A stretch of 39,524 bases of DNA from Candidatus Omnitrophota bacterium. GTDB lineage: Bacteria > Omnitrophota > Gorgyraeia > Aquiviventales > Aquiviventaceae. A model generated the notes under the pieces. The model did not search any database. It was given only the letters and a program-made list of their open reading frames with translations, and was not told the origin of the DNA. Below, in pieces: positions 36,578 to 39,524 of this stretch. The stretch spans positions 8,722 to 48,245 of the forward strand of contig JAHFGW010000002.1 in NCBI GenBank assembly GCA_023247235.1, given 5' to 3'. Numbering within the stretch: the stretch's first letter is position 1; every line of letters starts with the position of its first letter. A program made the position numbers and the translations under genes.

Positions 36578-37882
36578 ATGACGCTTGACCTCCAGACCGC
36601 GGCGCAACAACCTGAGACGGCCCACGCACCGGGCCCGCGAATCGCCCGAAGGCCCGGCCTAGGGCTGAAGCTGCTCACGGTCGGACTTTCCGTCCTCGCA
36701 AGCCTCGGAGCCCTGGAGCTGGGAGTTCGCTGGTGGCGCTACCGGACGCTGTGGGGCATCCCGCAGCCGGGCGGCTATCCGGATGACATTACGTATCGCC
36801 ATCCGCGCTACCATCATCGCTACCGTCCCCACGCGCAGACCACCGAGGGCCGGGTAGATTTCCACGCGACCTACACCACCAATGCGCTGGGCCTGCGCGG
36901 CTCGCGCGAGTATGGGCCGAAACCGGCGGGGGTGCGGCGCCTGCTCATGCTCGGGGATTCCTTCACCTTCGGCATCGGCGTCAACGACGGTCAGACGTTC
37001 TCGGCCCTGCTGCAGGAGGCCATGGATGTGCGCGGCGCACCCATTGAGATCATCAACGCCGGCGTGGGCAGCTACTCGCCGATCCTGCATTACCTGACGC
37101 TGCGGGACCTCTACCTCGACTGGGCGCCGGATGCGGTGATCCTCTGGTTTGACTTCACCGACATTCAGGACGACTATGAGTATGAACCCCATCTGCTCTA
37201 TGATGCGGCGGGTCAGGCCACGGTCTGCAACCCCGACTATGTCCACGGGCATCGGGACTGGGTGGCGACTGTGCTCACGCGCAGCGCGCTGGTCAAATAC
37301 TTGCATCACAAATTGGGCGGTACGGTCCAGAGGATCCGGATGCTTGGCTGGTGGGAATATGTGCGCGCGAAGTTCCGCGGGGAGGATACCAAGCTCGCCG
37401 CGGTGCATCTGCGCGGCGGGCGACGCAGCCGGGTGGACCTGGTGGCGTACGATCGCCTGCTCATGGTCCGGGGTACGGCCAGCGCCGAGGAGCTGGACCG
37501 ATACTGGAAGCGCACCGGCGGCTATATCCTGAAGATCCGCGACCTCTTGGCGCAGCGGGGCGTGCCGCTCATCTTGGGCCTCTACCCCTCAGGCGTGCAG
37601 GTCGGTCCGGACCAATGGGGACAGGGGCGCACCTACTGGATGTTCGAACCGGGGCGCACGTACGATGATCCGCTCCCGTTTGAGTTCATTGAGCGCTTTG
37701 CGCGCGCCCAGGACATCCCAGTCATCAACACGTACCCGTCCTTCAAGGCCATGCGAGAGGAGACCTTGTTTTTGCCGATGGATGGGCATTTCAACGCCGC
37801 GGGGCATCAAGTCCTGGCGGCGCATGTGCTGCACGACCCGATCCTTGCGCAACTGCTTCGCAGATGGAGGGGAGGAGAGTAG
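36578..37882 (+). CDS. Membrane-anchored SGNH/GDSL hydrolase-like protein (second copy)
   Basis: This 434 aa paralog of the preceding gene keeps the same blocks: a membrane helix ([19 protein letters not shown]), [24 protein letters not shown], an [10 protein letters not shown] block, and [12 protein letters not shown] at the C terminus. A local duplication is likely, followed by divergence. It ends two bases before the msrB start, with a strong ribosome site (GGAGGGGAGGAGAG) shared across the junction, so the two are probably co-translated. Confidence 0.85.
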   Translation: MTLDLQTAAQQPETAHAPGPRIARRPGLGLKLLTVGLSVLASLGALELGVRWWRYRTLWGIPQPGGYPDDITYRHPRYHHRYRPHAQTTEGRVDFHATYTTNALGLRGSREYGPKPAGVRRLLMLGDSFTFGIGVNDGQTFSALLQEAMDVRGAPIEIINAGVGSYSPILHYLTLRDLYLDWAPDAVILWFDFTDIQDDYEYEPHLLYDAAGQATVCNPDYVHGHRDWVATVLTRSALVKYLHHKLGGTVQRIRMLGWWEYVRAKFRGEDTKLAAVHLRGGRRSRVDLVAYDRLLMVRGTASAEELDRYWKRTGGYILKIRDLLAQRGVPLILGLYPSGVQVGPDQWGQGRTYWMFEPGRTYDDPLPFEFIERFARAQDIPVINTYPSFKAMREETLFLPMDGHFNAAGHQVLAAHVLHDPILAQLLRRWRGGE

Positions 37883-37883
37883 C

Positions 37884-38468
37884 ATGCGGCACACCGGCTG
37901 GACCGCGCTGGCGGCGATGGCCCTGTGGCTCGCCGCGCCGGATCGCGCAAACGCGAACGACACGAAGGAGAAGACCATGGACTCCGACTCATCGCAATCG
38001 AAGCTCGATGCGCCCTGGAAGACCTGTCCAATTCCAACGGATGAAGAGCTGCGACGGACGCTGACCCCCGAGCAGTACGAGGTCATGCGAAACAGCGGCA
38101 CCGAGGCGCCCTTTCGGAATGCCTATTGGGACAACCATCGCGCCGGGCTGTACGTGGACGTGGTCACCGGGGAGCCGCTCTTCAGCTCCACCGACAAGTA
38201 CGATTCCGGCACCGGATGGCCCAGCTTCACGAAGCCGGTTCACCCGGAAGGCCTCACGGCGCTCACCGACCGCAGCCATGGGATGGCCAGGACCGAAGTG
38301 CGGAGTGTGCGCAGCAATTCCCATCTGGGGCACCTCTTCGACGACGGCCCCGGGCCCACCAAGGCGCGCTACTGCATCAACTCGGCGGCCATGCGGTTTA
38401 TTCCCGTCGAGCGTCTCGAAGCCGAAGGCTATGGCGAGTATCTCAAGCTGTTCCGATCGGAGGAATGA
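37884..38468 (+). CDS. msrB: Exported methionine-R-sulfoxide reductase B, zinc-less
   Basis: It reduces methionine-R-sulfoxide in proteins. ATG 37884 has a strong SD and gives a signal peptide ([20 protein letters not shown]) on a 194 aa protein, so it acts in the periplasm or on the envelope. The MsrB core is clear: [24 protein letters not shown] and the catalytic Cys 164 in [13 protein letters not shown]. The two CxxC zinc sites of many MsrBs are absent (GLYVDVVTG and RSVRSNSH). Confidence 0.9.
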   Translation: MRHTGWTALAAMALWLAAPDRANANDTKEKTMDSDSSQSKLDAPWKTCPIPTDEELRRTLTPEQYEVMRNSGTEAPFRNAYWDNHRAGLYVDVVTGEPLFSSTDKYDSGTGWPSFTKPVHPEGLTALTDRSHGMARTEVRSVRSNSHLGHLFDDGPGPTKARYCINSAAMRFIPVERLEAEGYGEYLKLFRSEE

Positions 38469-38474
38469 ATTCCC

Positions 38475-39524
38475 ATGCGGGTGACGAGGCGCCGTCTGCT
38501 CATGTGCGCAGCCGTGACGCTTCTTGCGGCGCCTGTCGTCTGGGTGCTGGCCAGCGCGCGCGCCCAAGACAAATTGGAGCATGTGTACGAGCGGTTGACG
38601 TTTCAAGTGATCGCGGACCGGGTCATCCAGGGGCGCTCGGAGCCTCAAGCAGCCCTCAGCAAGCTGTTGGAGTATGTGCATCTGCAGGTCGTGTCGCCTC
38701 CGAACGACGCGCGGACCGGTGATTTAGCCCATCCCCTCGATATCCTGGCCGTGGGACGCGGCTATTGCGACCAGCAGGCGAATGTGTTCGCTCAGTTGGC
38801 ACGGACGATCCCGGTAGATGTCCAGATGACGTTTCTGCATGACGCAAGCGGCGCCTCGCCCCATTCGGTCGCCGAGGTGTATCTAGACGGCGCCTGGCGG
38901 GTGGTCGATCCACTGCTTGGTGTTCCGATCCTGAATCACGAGGGAGCCCTTGCCACGCGAGAGGAGCTGGCGCGTGATCCCGCGCTGCTGACGGAACTCC
39001 CCCAGCTGGATGCGCTGCGGCGCCTTGATTCCCCGGACACGTTTTCCAAGACCGTGGAGCTGTACCAACATCCGGCCACAGTGTTCAACACCTGGCGCGG
39101 CCGGCGCAAGGCCTGGCTAAGCCGCCTGCCAACGCCCGCCCAGCGGGGATTGGTAGGCGTACTGCAGTCGTTGTCCTTCGCCCTGCCCACCTTTGGCAGG
39201 GAGCTTTCGCCGTCGGAGCGCCTACTGTTGCGCGCGCGCCACTACGGGCTGCTGAACCGGTTTCGGGCCGCCGCACGCACGTACGCGCAGCTTCTGGCAC
39301 GATCGGATCAACCTGGGCTCAGGCAGGAGGCTCGGTACTTCTCAGGACGCCTCTTGGCACGGCAGGGACGGTCGGCGGAGGCCCTGCAGGCCTTCCAAGA
39401 CGCCTTGAGCGAGGATCCCTCAGGACCCTGGAGCCCGTTCGTCTATCGTGCCATCGGCAAACTCTACGAAGACATGGCGGAGCCTGCCTCGGCGGTCGAA
39501 GCGTACCGCCGCAGCATCGGGCTG
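38475..39524 (+). CDS. Exported transglutaminase-like protein with C-terminal TPR-like repeats; 3' partial
   Basis: This gene is absent from the ORF track because no stop is reached before the window end; 350 codons are open. After a signal peptide (LLMCAAVTLLAAPVVWVLASARA) comes a transglutaminase/protease-like domain. Its triad residues are Cys 98 in GRGYCDQQANVF, His 130 in SPHSVAEV and Asp 145 in WRVVDPLLG. After ~residue 255, helical repeats (GLLNRFRAAARTYAQLL, EALQAFQDALSEDP, ASAVEAYRRSI) look like TPRs. It may modify or cleave envelope proteins or act with the SGNH hydrolases; the substrate is unknown. Confidence 0.8.
   Translation, partial: MRVTRRRLLMCAAVTLLAAPVVWVLASARAQDKLEHVYERLTFQVIADRVIQGRSEPQAALSKLLEYVHLQVVSPPNDARTGDLAHPLDILAVGRGYCDQQANVFAQLARTIPVDVQMTFLHDASGASPHSVAEVYLDGAWRVVDPLLGVPILNHEGALATREELARDPALLTELPQLDALRRLDSPDTFSKTVELYQHPATVFNTWRGRRKAWLSRLPTPAQRGLVGVLQSLSFALPTFGRELSPSERLLLRARHYGLLNRFRAAARTYAQLLARSDQPGLRQEARYFSGRLLARQGRSAEALQAFQDALSEDPSGPWSPFVYRAIGKLYEDMAEPASAVEAYRRSIGL

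Overview
The window is about 39.5 kb of GC-rich, gene-dense bacterial DNA from a Gram-negative (diderm) organism. The evidence for two membranes is an LptF/LptG-type permease pair, a lipoprotein signal and several exported proteins. Central metabolism mixes archaeal-style and bacterial enzymes: an ApgM-type phosphoglycerate mutase, a DhnA/FbaB-type class I aldolase, two gamma-alpha-fused 2-oxoacid:ferredoxin oxidoreductases and a short ThiC. This points to an anaerobic or microaerophilic uncultivated lineage. Omnitrophota, NC10 or Nitrospirota-like groups are possible, but no rRNA or other decisive marker is present and I do not assign a phylum.

Layout. 1-7.2 kb, plus strand: a cysteine-desulfurase homolog that has lost its PLP-binding lysine, apgM, pepA, folE, an exported CbiX-like protein behind a remarkable four-way-junction leader, thiC and a small hypothetical gene. 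7.3-16.4 kb: class I aldolase, then two complete KorA/KorB pairs with a Rieske ferredoxin and a ThiI/MnmA-like PP-loop protein between them, then an aspartase/fumarase-family lyase. 16.4-18.05 kb: a tRNA island (Arg-TCG, Lys-CTT, Leu-TAG, Gly-GCC) holding a lower-GC HTH/endonuclease-like ORF that reads into tRNA-Lys, a tRNA-like fragment and three related hairpin elements. 18.1-25.2 kb: a PTS phosphorelay cluster without a sugar permease (ptsN, yvcK, ptsH, ptsI), a nucleotidyltransferase, metK and ahcY. 25.2-28.35 kb, minus strand: lptG-like, lptF-like and comF. 28.4-39.5 kb, plus strand: a DUF255/YyaL lipoprotein, a DUF71 PP-loop ligase, a TIGR01777 epimerase, a degenerate histidine kinase with a CheY-like regulator, a DEAD-box helicase, yajQ, two paralogous membrane-anchored SGNH hydrolases, an exported zinc-less MsrB and an exported transglutaminase-like protein cut by the window end.

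Working together: MetK and AhcY bracket the SAM cycle. PtsI, HPr and PtsN form a self-contained relay next to YvcK and so suggest control of carbon and envelope metabolism. The two Kor complexes, the ferredoxin-like protein and the lyase suggest ferredoxin-linked TCA or reductive TCA chemistry.

The most unusual content is non-coding. Three intergenic spaces (11.3, 26.3 and 27.5 kb) hold elements built the same way: two inverted arms, each a tandem array of about four or five 7-nt units. The heptamer differs in each element (TTCATTG, TGTAATG, GAATGCG). A fourth space (4575-4677) folds into a nearly gap-free four-way junction. Two tRNA-flanking hairpins show three compensatory base-pair changes. 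Together these suggest an under-described class of intergenic structured repeats in this genome.
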